Assembly (NCBI RefSeq): GCF_034347385.1
Contig: NZ_CP133777.1
Span: 3,162,001-3,226,000 of the forward strand
Source: Actimicrobium sp. CCC2.4
GTDB taxonomy: Bacteria; Pseudomonadota; Gammaproteobacteria; Burkholderiales; Burkholderiaceae_D
Length of the DNA: 64,000 bases
Direction: 5' to 3'
Shown here piece after piece: positions 26,958 to 35,644 of this stretch; positions within the stretch are counted from its first letter, which is position 1, and each line of letters starts with the position of its first letter. The notes under the pieces are model-generated. The model worked only from the letters and a program-made list of their open reading frames with translations. It ran no database searches and was not told the DNA's origin. A program made the translations under genes and the position numbers.

Positions 26958-27887
26958 TTAATTCCTGGAAGTGATGCGTGCAGATTTTTCAATGGCGCCG
27001 CGAATTTCTTCGATGGCTTTTTCTATGGCGCTGTCGTCGTAGCCGTCGACCGGTTCCGCAGCCGACTGCAAGGCCGACTGGATCGTGGTGGTGACGGCAC
27101 CCGGCGGCAGTACGTTGGTGGTGATGCTGTTCGGGTCAGCCAGACTGGAACCGCTTTCCCACATCATCGCCAGCGCGGTGACATTATCGCTGTTCTTGCC
27201 GGCGATGCTGGTGGCACTGCTGATGAGCTCCGGCACGGCGCGCACGATGGTCTTGTTTTGCAGGCTTTGGACCAGTACGTTATCGGGCAGCACACCCCAC
27301 AGGCCATCCGAACAGAGCAACATCACGTCGCCGGCCTGCAGGCTGGCACGCCGTGAAATTTCGACGATCGGCAGGTTGGGCGCACCGAGGCAATTGAACA
27401 GCTTGTTGCGATCGGGATGCGTAGCCCGTTCGGACGGATCGGCGCGGCCCTGGGCGATCAGCGTTTCGATGCGCGAGTGGTCACGCGTGCGGGCCAGGAT
27501 CTCGCCATCGCGCATCCAGTACAGGCGCGAATCGCCGCAATGCGCCCAGTACGCGGTGTTGTGCTGGACCACGCAGGTGACGATGGTGGTGCGCGGCGTT
27601 TCCGGCAGGCTGTGGGCGGCGCGATAACGATGGATTTCGCGGTGGGCAGCGAAGAAACTGTCTTCCAGAAAGCGTTCGGGTTTCTTGATGTAGGGGTCAG
27701 CCTGCTGCTGGAACATCGCTCCTATCGTCTGCATCGCAATGGTGGCGGCGATTTCGCCGTGCGCGTGGCCGCCCATGCCGTCGGCCAGTAACAGCAGTAA
27801 GGCATCGCGCGTGTAGCTGTAGCCCATGCGGTCCTGATTGACCTTGCGGCCACCGATCTGGCTTTCCTGGTAGACGGAGAATCTCAT
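26958..27887 (-). CDS. PP2C-family serine/threonine protein phosphatase
   Basis: A 309-aa soluble PP2C (Stp1-like) metal-dependent phosphatase. Metal-binding motifs include NQDRMG near residue 17, ADGMGGHAHGE near 36 and CSDGLWG near 195, with GDSRLYW and NSDNVTALAM also visible. The extra C-terminal 60 residues are of low similarity. It follows the kinase gene by 45 bases and is expected to reverse its phosphorylations. Confidence 0.93.
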   Translation of the reverse strand: MRFSVYQESQIGGRKVNQDRMGYSYTRDALLLLLADGMGGHAHGEIAATIAMQTIGAMFQQQADPYIKKPERFLEDSFFAAHREIHRYRAAHSLPETPRTTIVTCVVQHNTAYWAHCGDSRLYWMRDGEILARTRDHSRIETLIAQGRADPSERATHPDRNKLFNCLGAPNLPIVEISRRASLQAGDVMLLCSDGLWGVLPDNVLVQSLQNKTIVRAVPELISSATSIAGKNSDNVTALAMMWESGSSLADPNSITTNVLPPGAVTTTIQSALQSAAEPVDGYDDSAIEKAIEEIRGAIEKSARITSRN

Positions 27888-27932
27888 TGCATGCTCGCTA
27901 AAAAAAGAGGGACAGGCATGACCACATTGATC

Positions 27933-28904
27933 TCAGAGTGCTTGGCCGGATCGGCCGAACAGGCTTTTGAGCCGGTCGAGCGTGGCACTAAATTTACCGG
28001 CTGCGGGTTTTTCCAGCACCGGTTCCTGCAAGGCTTTTTGCAACGCAAAGACACTTTGCGGCCGCTCCAGCGGATCGATCATCAGGCTCCAACGGATCAC
28101 CTGGATCAGGTCGGGGGAGTAAATACCCTCGAGCTTTTGCAGATGGCCATCCATCTTGTCGTTGAGCTTACGCTGGTCGGCCGGTTGCGGCGGCGCGCCA
28201 ACCATGCACGCAAACATCGAGGCACCGATGCTGTAGATGTCGGTCCACGGACCGAGGTTGCCGTTCTTCGAATACAGCTCGGGCGGCGCAAATCCGGGCG
28301 TATACATCGGATATAACTTCGGCAGATCGGCTTTCAGCGTTTGCCGTGCCGCGCCGAAGTCGAGCAGGATGGGCGTGCCATCGACGCGCAGATAAATATT
28401 GGCGGGCTTCAAATCGAGGTGCAGCAACTTGTTGGTGTGGACTTCGCGCAGGCCATTCATGACCTGGCTGAACATCTTGCGGATAAAGCGTTCCGATACC
28501 AGCGGCTTTTCGCCTTTGTCGCGGCGGCGCAGGATGTGGTCCTGCAGCGAGCGTCCGGACTCGTAGGCCATGACCATGTAGACGGTATCGTTGGCCCTGA
28601 AAAAATTGACCACGCTGACCACGTTCGGATGCGAGATGCGCGCCAGTGCGCGACCCTCTTCAAAAAAACATTTCAGGCCGATGCGAAAGATAGGCAGGTT
28701 TTCCGGCGAGATGGTCGGTGCCAGTTCGCCCGCTTCGCGCAGTGCCAGCGAGGATGGCAGGTACTCCTTGATTGCGACGGCGTTACCGTCTTCGTCATAG
28801 GCAAGATAGACGATACTGAACCCGCCGGAGGCGATCTTCTTTACAATGCGATATCCCGAAATTTGCAGTCCGTCAGGAAGGGGTGCGTTGTTTTGTGCTG
28901 CCAT
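27933..28904 (-). CDS. Hanks-type serine/threonine protein kinase
   Basis: A 323-aa soluble kinase. Gly-loop IASGGFSIVY, lysine in VAIKEYL, catalytic loop HLDLKPANIY (Leu where Arg is usual, so a non-RD kinase), DFG in LLDFGAAR and a PGFAPPE activation segment are present. No transmembrane helix or sensor domain is attached; the last 40 residues are basic and polar. AGGA precedes ATG 28904. It pairs with the adjacent PP2C phosphatase and is the first gene of a five-gene transcript ending at hemW. Confidence 0.93.
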   Translation of the reverse strand: MAAQNNAPLPDGLQISGYRIVKKIASGGFSIVYLAYDEDGNAVAIKEYLPSSLALREAGELAPTISPENLPIFRIGLKCFFEEGRALARISHPNVVSVVNFFRANDTVYMVMAYESGRSLQDHILRRRDKGEKPLVSERFIRKMFSQVMNGLREVHTNKLLHLDLKPANIYLRVDGTPILLDFGAARQTLKADLPKLYPMYTPGFAPPELYSKNGNLGPWTDIYSIGASMFACMVGAPPQPADQRKLNDKMDGHLQKLEGIYSPDLIQVIRWSLMIDPLERPQSVFALQKALQEPVLEKPAAGKFSATLDRLKSLFGRSGQAL

Positions 28905-29030
28905 GTTTTCCTAAAACGTGTTGGCCGGACCGCAGCAAAAACCGCAGCCAGCGAACCGCCGGACCGCCGTCTGGTCCGATGGATTGTGTGGACTTATCCC
29001 TGATTTGTAAAGTACAACCGAGGACTCAAT

Positions 29031-29942
29031 TTGGCTATCAGCAGCATGACCGGCTATGCCGTCGTCACCCGTGAAACCTCCGGTGGCACCCTGACCATCG
29101 AAGTCAAGAGCGTCAATTCCCGCTTCCTCGACCTGCAGTTCCGTATCAACGATGACCTGCGCGCGTTCGAACCGATGCTGCGCGAAGCGATCATGGGCCG
29201 CCTCACGCGTGGCAAGGTCGAATGTCGCGTCAGCTTCGGCCGCAAGGCGGCCACCGGTGCATCGCAACGCATCAATACCGGACTGCTCAAATCATTGGCA
29301 CTGCTGCAGGCCGAAGTGCGCTCGCACGTGTCGTCGGCCACGCCGATGTCGGTCGGTGAACTGCTGCGCTGGCCCGGCATGATCGAGGATGCCGAACTCG
29401 GCCAGGACACTTTGCAGACCGATGCCGCTGCCGCGATCGGCGAGACACTGGCCGCTTTCATCGAATCGCGCGAACGCGAAGGTGCAGCGCTTGCAGCCAC
29501 ACTGATCACACGCATCGACGCGATGGACGGGATCGTGCGCCGTATCGCGCCGCTGATCCCGCAAGTCATCGCGCAATTCCAGCAAAGGTCGGTCGAGCGC
29601 CTCGAAGAAGCGCTCGGACTGGCGCTGCAACAACCCGGTGTAAGCGCCAATCTTTCCCGTGACGAAGTCATCGAACGGATCCGCCAGGAAGTGACGCTAT
29701 ACGGCATCCGCATCGACGTCGCCGAAGAACTGTCGCGCCTGGCAACGCATCTTGACGAAACCCGGCACATCCTGAAAAAAGGCGGCCAGGTTGGCAAGCG
29801 ACTCGACTTCATGATGCAGGAGCTCAACCGCGAAGCCAATACGGTCGGCTCGAAAGCGGCACTGAAGGAACTGGCCGATGCGGCCATGGAGCTCAAGCTA
29901 CTGATCGACCAGATGCGCGAGCAGGTCCAGAACCTCGAGTAA
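29031..29942 (+). CDS. yicC: YicC-family endoribonuclease
   Basis: A 303-aa protein of the YicC/YloC family, recently shown in other bacteria to be RNA endonucleases. The N-terminus has SMTGYA and the conserved VKSVNSRFLDLQFR; the C-terminus is the DUF1732 block EELSRLATHLDETRHIL with LNREANTVGSK. The start is TTG 29031, with GAGG about eight bases upstream; the first ATG lies 15 bases further in and would remove part of the conserved start. It heads the plus-strand yicC-gmk-rpoZ-spoT set. Confidence 0.93.
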   Translation: MAISSMTGYAVVTRETSGGTLTIEVKSVNSRFLDLQFRINDDLRAFEPMLREAIMGRLTRGKVECRVSFGRKAATGASQRINTGLLKSLALLQAEVRSHVSSATPMSVGELLRWPGMIEDAELGQDTLQTDAAAAIGETLAAFIESREREGAALAATLITRIDAMDGIVRRIAPLIPQVIAQFQQRSVERLEEALGLALQQPGVSANLSRDEVIERIRQEVTLYGIRIDVAEELSRLATHLDETRHILKKGGQVGKRLDFMMQELNREANTVGSKAALKELADAAMELKLLIDQMREQVQNLE

Positions 29943-29958
29943 ATGCGGATGGCCCACG

Positions 29959-29982
29959 CGCTGCCGAACACATTCGGCAGCG
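29959..29982 (+). terminator. Perfect hairpin after yicC
   Basis: CGCTGCCGAA and TTCGGCAGCG form a perfect 10-bp stem with loop CACA, starting 17 bases after the yicC stop. The first T-run (TTTTTT at 29995-30000) is about 12 bases beyond the stem, so termination may be partial. Confidence 0.5.
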
Positions 29983-30042
29983 GGAATAGCTGCCTTTTTT
30001 GCGCTTATCGTGTAGCCTCGGTACACCCTATTTTTCCACCAC

Positions 30043-30065
30043 GCTGCAGCCACTGTGGCTGCAGC
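30043..30065 (+). promoter_or_regulatory. Perfect hairpin just upstream of gmk
   Basis: GCTGCAGCCA pairs with TGGCTGCAGC around CTG and ends 21 bases before the gmk ATG. It is a 10-bp perfect stem in the gmk leader, either a second terminator-like element or a translation/processing control. The function is inferred. Confidence 0.45.
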
Positions 30066-30086
30066 TGTTTCACTTCCGGGATTTCT

Positions 30087-30731
30087 ATGCACGACGACAA
30101 TACCTCCTCCGGCAGCCTGTTCATGGTGGTCGCCCCTTCCGGTGCGGGCAAGTCAACGCTGGTCAATGCATTGCTGGCGCAGGAGCCTGTCCTGAAACTG
30201 TCGATCTCGTACACGACACGTCCGCCGCGCCCCGGCGAACAGCACGGCCGCGAGTATTACTTCACGACTGCTGCTGATTTTCTGGCACGGCGCGACGCCG
30301 GCGAATTCCTCGAATCGGCCGAAGTGCATGGCAATTACTACGGCACTTCGCGCGTGATGATCGCCGACCAGATCAAGTCGGGCACCGACGTGCTGCTGGA
30401 AATCGACTGGCAAGGCGCGCAGCAGGTCAAGAAGCAGTTTCCGTACGGCGTCGGGATATTCATTTTGCCGCCGTCGATCGATGCACTCGAAGAACGCCTG
30501 AACAAACGTGGACAGGACGAGCCACACATCATCACGCGCCGTTTGCTAGCCGCTGGCGGCGAAATGGCGCATGCCGGTGAGTTTGAATATGTTATTATTA
30601 ATCAAGACTTTGCGTGTGCCTTGGCAGAACTTGCCGCAATAATTCAGGCAACCCGCTGCAGATTCTCGCAACAAGCCGCTCGCAACGCATCCCTCTTTGC
30701 CCAGTTGGGCATCCACGCCGCAGTACATTGA
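30087..30731 (+). CDS. gmk: Guanylate kinase
   Basis: A 214-aa kinase converting GMP to GDP. The P-loop is [10 protein letters not shown] near residue 15, followed by [11 protein letters not shown] and GREYYF, and the lid stretch [15 protein letters not shown] 30087 gives the family-typical N-terminus; the longer open frame from 29943 crosses two hairpins and is not credible. The Shine-Dalgarno is weak. It is followed 23 bases later by rpoZ. Confidence 0.95.
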   Translation: MHDDNTSSGSLFMVVAPSGAGKSTLVNALLAQEPVLKLSISYTTRPPRPGEQHGREYYFTTAADFLARRDAGEFLESAEVHGNYYGTSRVMIADQIKSGTDVLLEIDWQGAQQVKKQFPYGVGIFILPPSIDALEERLNKRGQDEPHIITRRLLAAGGEMAHAGEFEYVIINQDFACALAELAAIIQATRCRFSQQAARNASLFAQLGIHAAVH

Positions 30732-30754
30732 CACCGCAATTTCAGGAGCATCTT

Positions 30755-30958
30755 ATGGCCCGCATTACTATCGAAGACTGCACCAAATACATTCCGAATC
30801 GCTTCCAGCTGACCCTCGCCGCCACCTATCGCGCGCGCCAGTTGCTGCAAGGTCATACACCAAAAGTCGATGCCAAGGACAAGCCTACCGTCGTCGCGCT
30901 GCGTGAAATCGCTGCAGGCAAAGTCGGCATTGAGATGCTCAAGAAAGTCCCGAACTGA
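30755..30958 (+). CDS. rpoZ: RNA polymerase omega subunit
   Basis: A 67-aa omega subunit that helps assemble beta-prime and carries part of the ppGpp site in proteobacteria. The sequence [19 protein letters not shown] is diagnostic. AGGAG lies seven bases before ATG 30755. The gene lies between gmk and the ppGpp synthetase/hydrolase gene, the usual order. Confidence 0.97.
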   Translation: MARITIEDCTKYIPNRFQLTLAATYRARQLLQGHTPKVDAKDKPTVVALREIAAGKVGIEMLKKVPN

Positions 30959-31007
30959 GCAACGTCCCCCGTAATTCGAATGACCCTGGCGCAGTGAATG
31001 GACCGGT

Positions 31008-33305
31008 ATGAACCTGACTCCTGCAGACTCCCTGATATCGGCTTTGACCAGCCGCATTGCGCCTGAGCGCCTGACGCCGAAAACGCCAGGCGCTTTCTTT
31101 TCTCCCGACCCGGGCAACCCGGTCACGCCTGGCGTGGCGTCGGTCAGCCAGCTCAACGCCAAACTCTCTGAATACCTGTCGCCCTCGGACCTGAAAAAGG
31201 TCAAGGAAGCCTATCGCTTTTCGGATGAAATGCACCTGGGCCAGATGCGCGTGTCCGGCGAACCGTACATTTCGCATCCGATTGCCGTGGCCGAAATCTG
31301 CGCTGACTGGAAGCTCGATGCGCAAGCGATCATGGCGGCATTGCTGCATGACGTGATGGAAGACCAGGACGTCAAGAAAGAGGAACTGATCGAGCGCTTC
31401 GGTGCGCCGGTTGCGGCGCTGGTCGACGGCTTGTCCAAGCTCGAAAAAATCGAATTCCAAAGCCAGATCGAAGCCCAGGCCGAGAACTTCCGCAAGATGC
31501 TGCTGGCAATGGCGCGCGATGTGCGCGTGATCCTGATCAAGCTGGCTGATCGCCTGCACAACATGCGTACGCTCGGCTCGATGAAGCCCGAAAAAAAGCG
31601 GCGTATCGCCGGCGAGACGATGGAAGTCTACGTGCCGATTGCACACCGTCTTGGCTTGAACAATATTTACCGCGAACTGCAAGACCTGTCGTTCTCGCAC
31701 CTGCATCCGCTGCGCTACCGCACGCTCGCCAAGGCCGTCAAAGCGGCCCGTGGCAACCGCCGCGAAGTCGTCAGCAAGATCATGGAGTCGGTCAAGAACA
31801 CGCTGCTGTCGGCTGACATGCAGGCCCAGGTCTACGGTCGCGAAAAAACGCTGTACGGCATTTATCGCAAGATGCGCAGCAAGCGCCTGTCGTTTTCCCA
31901 GGTGCTGGATGTCTACGGCTTTCGTATCGTCGTCGACAACTTCGCCCACTGCTATGTCGCGCTCGGAACACTGCATGCGCTGTACAAGCCAATGCCGGGC
32001 AAGTTCAAGGATTACATCGCGATCCCCAAGCTCAATGGCTATCAGTCGCTGCACACGACACTGATCGGCCCGTACGGCACGCCAGTCGAATTCCAGATTC
32101 GCACCCAGGAAATGCACCGTGTCGCCGAATCCGGCGTCGCCGCGCACTGGCTTTACAAAGATGACGAGAACAGCCTGACTGACCTGCAGCAACGCACCCA
32201 TGCGTGGCTGCAATCGCTGCTCGACATCCAGAAACAGACCGGTGATTCGGCCGAATTCCTCGAGCATGTGAAGGTCGACCTGTTCCCGGATTCAGTTTAT
32301 GTGTTCACGCCGAAATCGAAAATCATCGCGCTGCCGCGTGGAGCAACCGCACTCGACTTTGCGTACTCGATCCATACCGATATCGGTGATCAAACCGTCG
32401 CCACACGCATCAACCACGAACATGCACCGCTGCGCACCGAACTGCGCAACGGCGATATCGTCGAAATCATCACATCAGCCAGTTCACGCCCGAGCCCGAC
32501 CTGGCTGACCTTCGTGCGGACCGGCAAGGCCCGTTCGGCGATCCGGCATCATCTGCGCACGATCAACCTGTCGGAATCGGTCGAACTGGGCGCACTGCTA
32601 CTCGGTCAGGCACTGGCGGCGCTGAACCTCGATTCGACTATCCCTGCCCCGGCGGTAGAGCGACTGCTCAACGAATCGAGCGCCCGCTCACTCGATGAAC
32701 TGCATGCCGACATCGGCATCGGCAAGCGCATGGCGGCACTGGTGGCGCGCCACATCATGGGCCTCAATGACACGATGGGCCAACCGTTGCAGGCGCGAAT
32801 CACCGGCAAGGCAAATGACGTCCCCACCAAGCTCGACCCCGTCATCATTTACGGCAGTGACGGCGTGGCAGTGCAATTGGCACAATGCTGCCTGCCCATC
32901 CCCGGCGACAAAATCACCGGCCAGCTCAAACGCGACCAGGGTCTGGTCGTGCACAGCCAGGAATGTGATGTCGCACGACGCAGTCGTGACAAGGAGCCGG
33001 AACGCTGGATCGATGTGGTGTGGGGCGATGACCTGAACCGGCGCTTCGATTGCCGGGTGGTCGTGCTGATCACCAACGAACGCGGTGTGCTGGCAAGAGT
33101 CGCCGCAGAGATCGGTGAATCCGATGCCAATATCACATTCGTCGGGATGGATGAAGACCACGATTCGATCATGACGCAATTGCGTTTTACGGTGCAGGTC
33201 GAAGACCGCGTTCATCTGGCGCGCATGATGCGCAACGTCCGCAGTACGCCTGGCGTGACGCGTATCTTGCGCGAGCGCGGCCAGTGGAGCAATTCAGCCA
33301 ACTGA
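31008..33305 (+). CDS. spoT: Bifunctional (p)ppGpp synthetase/hydrolase SpoT/RelA
   Basis: A 765-aa stringent-response enzyme. The hydrolase HD site is intact (ALLHDVMEDQ near residue 113, with LADRLHNMRT). The synthetase domain follows at about 260-390 (YGREKTLYGIYRKM, IPKLNGYQSLHTT), then TGS near 410-470 and ACT at about 690-760. Having a functional HD motif makes it bifunctional, unlike RelA. The start has no strong Shine-Dalgarno and lies 49 bases after rpoZ. Confidence 0.96.
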   Translation: MNLTPADSLISALTSRIAPERLTPKTPGAFFSPDPGNPVTPGVASVSQLNAKLSEYLSPSDLKKVKEAYRFSDEMHLGQMRVSGEPYISHPIAVAEICADWKLDAQAIMAALLHDVMEDQDVKKEELIERFGAPVAALVDGLSKLEKIEFQSQIEAQAENFRKMLLAMARDVRVILIKLADRLHNMRTLGSMKPEKKRRIAGETMEVYVPIAHRLGLNNIYRELQDLSFSHLHPLRYRTLAKAVKAARGNRREVVSKIMESVKNTLLSADMQAQVYGREKTLYGIYRKMRSKRLSFSQVLDVYGFRIVVDNFAHCYVALGTLHALYKPMPGKFKDYIAIPKLNGYQSLHTTLIGPYGTPVEFQIRTQEMHRVAESGVAAHWLYKDDENSLTDLQQRTHAWLQSLLDIQKQTGDSAEFLEHVKVDLFPDSVYVFTPKSKIIALPRGATALDFAYSIHTDIGDQTVATRINHEHAPLRTELRNGDIVEIITSASSRPSPTWLTFVRTGKARSAIRHHLRTINLSESVELGALLLGQALAALNLDSTIPAPAVERLLNESSARSLDELHADIGIGKRMAALVARHIMGLNDTMGQPLQARITGKANDVPTKLDPVIIYGSDGVAVQLAQCCLPIPGDKITGQLKRDQGLVVHSQECDVARRSRDKEPERWIDVVWGDDLNRRFDCRVVVLITNERGVLARVAAEIGESDANITFVGMDEDHDSIMTQLRFTVQVEDRVHLARMMRNVRSTPGVTRILRERGQWSNSAN

Positions 33306-33321
33306 CCGCTGGCGACCGGCA

Positions 33322-33885
33322 TCAGTGCGCTGCCGGCGCCGGGTAGGTCACCTCGAGTATCTGTAATTCTTCAATCCCCGACGGCGTCTTCAGCGTAATC
33401 GTATCGCCTTCGCGCGACTTCGTGATGGCCCGCGCCACCGGTGAAATCCAGCTGATCTTGCCATGCAAAGGATCAAGCTCATCGATCCCGACAATGGTGA
33501 TCACATGCTGCTCTCCGGCGCTATTCTCGTAGCGCACCGTCGCGCCAAAAAACACTTGTTCATTGCCATGATGGAGGGTCGGGTCGACCACCTCGGCAAG
33601 GTCGAGGCGCTTGGTCAGGAAGCGGATGCGCCTGTCGATTTCGCGCAGGCGCCGCTTGCCGTAAATGTAGTCACCATTTTCGGACCGGTCACCATTCGAG
33701 GCCGCCCAATGGACGATGTGCACGACCTCCGGCCTATCGACATCGATCAGGTGTAGCAACTCTGAGCGCATGCGCTGGAAGCCGGCAGGCGTCATGTAGT
33801 TGCGGGTACCGGCCGGAATGTCCGGCAACGCGAGCGCATCGTCATCGTCGTCGTCATCGGATTCCTTGACAAATGCCTTGTTCAT
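33322..33885 (-). CDS. greB: Transcription elongation factor GreB
   Basis: A 187-aa GreA/GreB-family factor that rescues backtracked RNA polymerase by stimulating transcript cleavage. The coiled-coil N-terminal domain runs from about residue 30 to 105 (ERRLREIDRRIRFLTKRL-like region) and the C-terminal FKBP-like domain includes HGKISWISPVARAI. It carries an odd acidic N-terminal extension with seven consecutive Asp before the fold. It is convergent with spoT, 16 bases apart. Confidence 0.92.
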   Translation of the reverse strand: MNKAFVKESDDDDDDDALALPDIPAGTRNYMTPAGFQRMRSELLHLIDVDRPEVVHIVHWAASNGDRSENGDYIYGKRRLREIDRRIRFLTKRLDLAEVVDPTLHHGNEQVFFGATVRYENSAGEQHVITIVGIDELDPLHGKISWISPVARAITKSREGDTITLKTPSGIEELQILEVTYPAPAAH

Positions 33886-33896
33886 CGTGATTCGCT

Positions 33897-34814
33897 TCAG
33901 ACCCGCCGGGTGCCAGTATAAGGAACGGCCGTCGTACCGGTTTCGAGGGTGAAGCCGGCACCGCTGTCGCGGCCAAGTGTCTTGACCAGAAATGGCATCA
34001 ATTCTTTTAGCATAGCCTCGAGTCCGAACGGCGGATTGATCACGAACATACCGCTGCTATGCAAACCGAATCCATCCGGTGAGGCTTCGGCGATCGACAA
34101 GGTGACATTGAGCCAGCCGTTGGCCTGCAGACGCTTGAGCTTGTCGGGCAACTGGCGCGACTCCATCCGGTGCAGCACCGGATACCAGACCGCATACGTA
34201 CCGGTGGCGAAGCGCCCCAACGCATCCTGCAGCGTGTCCTTGACGCGCTTGTAATCGGACTTGTCTTCGTAAGGAGGATCGATCAATACCAGTCCGCGCC
34301 GCGATGGTGGTGGCAGCAGCGCCTTCAGGCCGAGGAAGCCGTCACCCTTCTGGATCATGATGCGCTTGCCGCGCACCGTGGCGCGTACGCCCTGCTCCGC
34401 CGCATGGGCTTCGACCTTGCGGAAATTATCCTGCAGGATACGGGCGTCCGACGGATGCAGTTCAAACAGGCGCAAGCGGTCGGCTTCGCGCATGACCTTG
34501 TCGGCCACATACGGCGAACCCGGGTAATAGCGCAGCTTCCCGCTCGGATTCATTTTCTTGATCATCTGTATGTATTCATGCAGGACCGGAGGCAAGTCCT
34601 TGCGGCTCCACAGCGGCGCAACACCGCTTTCGAATTCGGCATTCTTGGCCGCGTAACCGCCATCGAGGGCATACACACCGGCACCGGCATGGGTATCGAT
34701 GTACATGTAGGGCGTGTCTTTTTGATTGAGGTAACGCAGCAGCTGCATCGTCACGACGTGCTTGAGGACGTCGGCATGATTGCCCGCATGGAAGGCATGG
34801 CGGTAACTCAACAT
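33897..34814 (-). CDS. rlmJ: 23S rRNA (adenine2030-N6)-methyltransferase RlmJ
   Basis: A 305-aa SAM-dependent methyltransferase for A2030 of 23S rRNA. The start MLSYRHAFHAGNHADVLKH is typical of RlmJ, and the catalytic motif is DPPYE. ATG 34814 is used rather than a longer frame to 34868 because of this conserved N-terminus. It lies 11 bases upstream of greB in the same direction, but the ribosome-binding site is weak. Confidence 0.93.
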   Translation of the reverse strand: MLSYRHAFHAGNHADVLKHVVTMQLLRYLNQKDTPYMYIDTHAGAGVYALDGGYAAKNAEFESGVAPLWSRKDLPPVLHEYIQMIKKMNPSGKLRYYPGSPYVADKVMREADRLRLFELHPSDARILQDNFRKVEAHAAEQGVRATVRGKRIMIQKGDGFLGLKALLPPPSRRGLVLIDPPYEDKSDYKRVKDTLQDALGRFATGTYAVWYPVLHRMESRQLPDKLKRLQANGWLNVTLSIAEASPDGFGLHSSGMFVINPPFGLEAMLKELMPFLVKTLGRDSGAGFTLETGTTAVPYTGTRRV

Positions 34815-34924
34815 AACTTGGATCGATCTTGGTAAGGGGATGAAAGGAGGCGCGGCTGGCTGCGGCAATCCTGTGAATGACGCATTTTAACAAGTCCCGA
34901 CCGCAACAAGTAATTGCACTGCAA

Positions 34925-35644
34925 TCAGCGCAACGAAAAGTGCCCGAGCTGACGCCAGCGCTCCTGGCGTTTTTGCAGCGCGGTCGTAGCGCACAGCAAA
35001 ATGAACGATAGCGCCAATAGCAATAGTGCGAAGCCGTGGGCATCCGGATAGTTCAATTTTTGCGCCTCGTCGTACAACGCAATCGAGGCCACCCGCGTCA
35101 CGCCCGGAATGCCGCCGCCCAGCATCAGCACGACGCCGAACTCGCCGATCGTGTGGGCGAAGGCCAGGATCGCGCCCGAGTAGACACCGGCTTTTGATAG
35201 CGGAAGCAACACGTGCAGAAAAGCCTGCCAGCGGGTCATGCCCAGCGAATAAGCCGCCTGGGCGATCTCCGGACGCAACATCCGGAATGCCGCCATCACC
35301 GGTTGCAACGCAAACGGCAAACTGTAGACGCACGAGCCGATCACCAGTCCGGCAAAGGAAAACGGCAAGGTCTGCCCGAACAACTGTTGCCACCACTGCC
35401 CGAGCGCATGCTGTGGCGACAGCAGCGTCAGCAGATAGAAACCGATCACGGTAGGCGGCAACACCAGCGGCAGCGACATCAGGATTTCCAGCAGCAAGGC
35501 GGCGCGGTGCCGGGTCGTTGCCAGCCACCAGCCCAGCGGCAGCACGATCAGCATCAGGATCACGGTCGAGACAGCCGCAAGCTGAAGGGTCAGCCCGAGC
35601 GCCACCCACAACTCATCCGGCAATAGCCAGACCGGTGTGATCAC
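34925..35644 (-). CDS. modB: Molybdate ABC transporter permease ModB
   Basis: A 239-aa inner-membrane permease with about five or six helices. The EAA-like loop AAYSLGMTRWQAFLHVLLPLSKAGV and FAHTIGEFGVVLMLGG are characteristic of ModB. The start is GTG, overlapping the modA stop (GTGA). No modC ATPase follows; the next gene downstream is rlmJ. It must use an ATPase encoded elsewhere or a shared one. Confidence 0.92.
   Translation of the reverse strand: MITPVWLLPDELWVALGLTLQLAAVSTVILMLIVLPLGWWLATTRHRAALLLEILMSLPLVLPPTVIGFYLLTLLSPQHALGQWWQQLFGQTLPFSFAGLVIGSCVYSLPFALQPVMAAFRMLRPEIAQAAYSLGMTRWQAFLHVLLPLSKAGVYSGAILAFAHTIGEFGVVLMLGGGIPGVTRVASIALYDEAQKLNYPDAHGFALLLLALSFILLCATTALQKRQERWRQLGHFSLR

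Noticed and set aside
29943-30086. N-terminal extension of guanylate kinase
   Set aside because: It would translate through two perfect hairpins and gives Cys-rich sequence unlike Gmk; ATG 30087 restores the family start.
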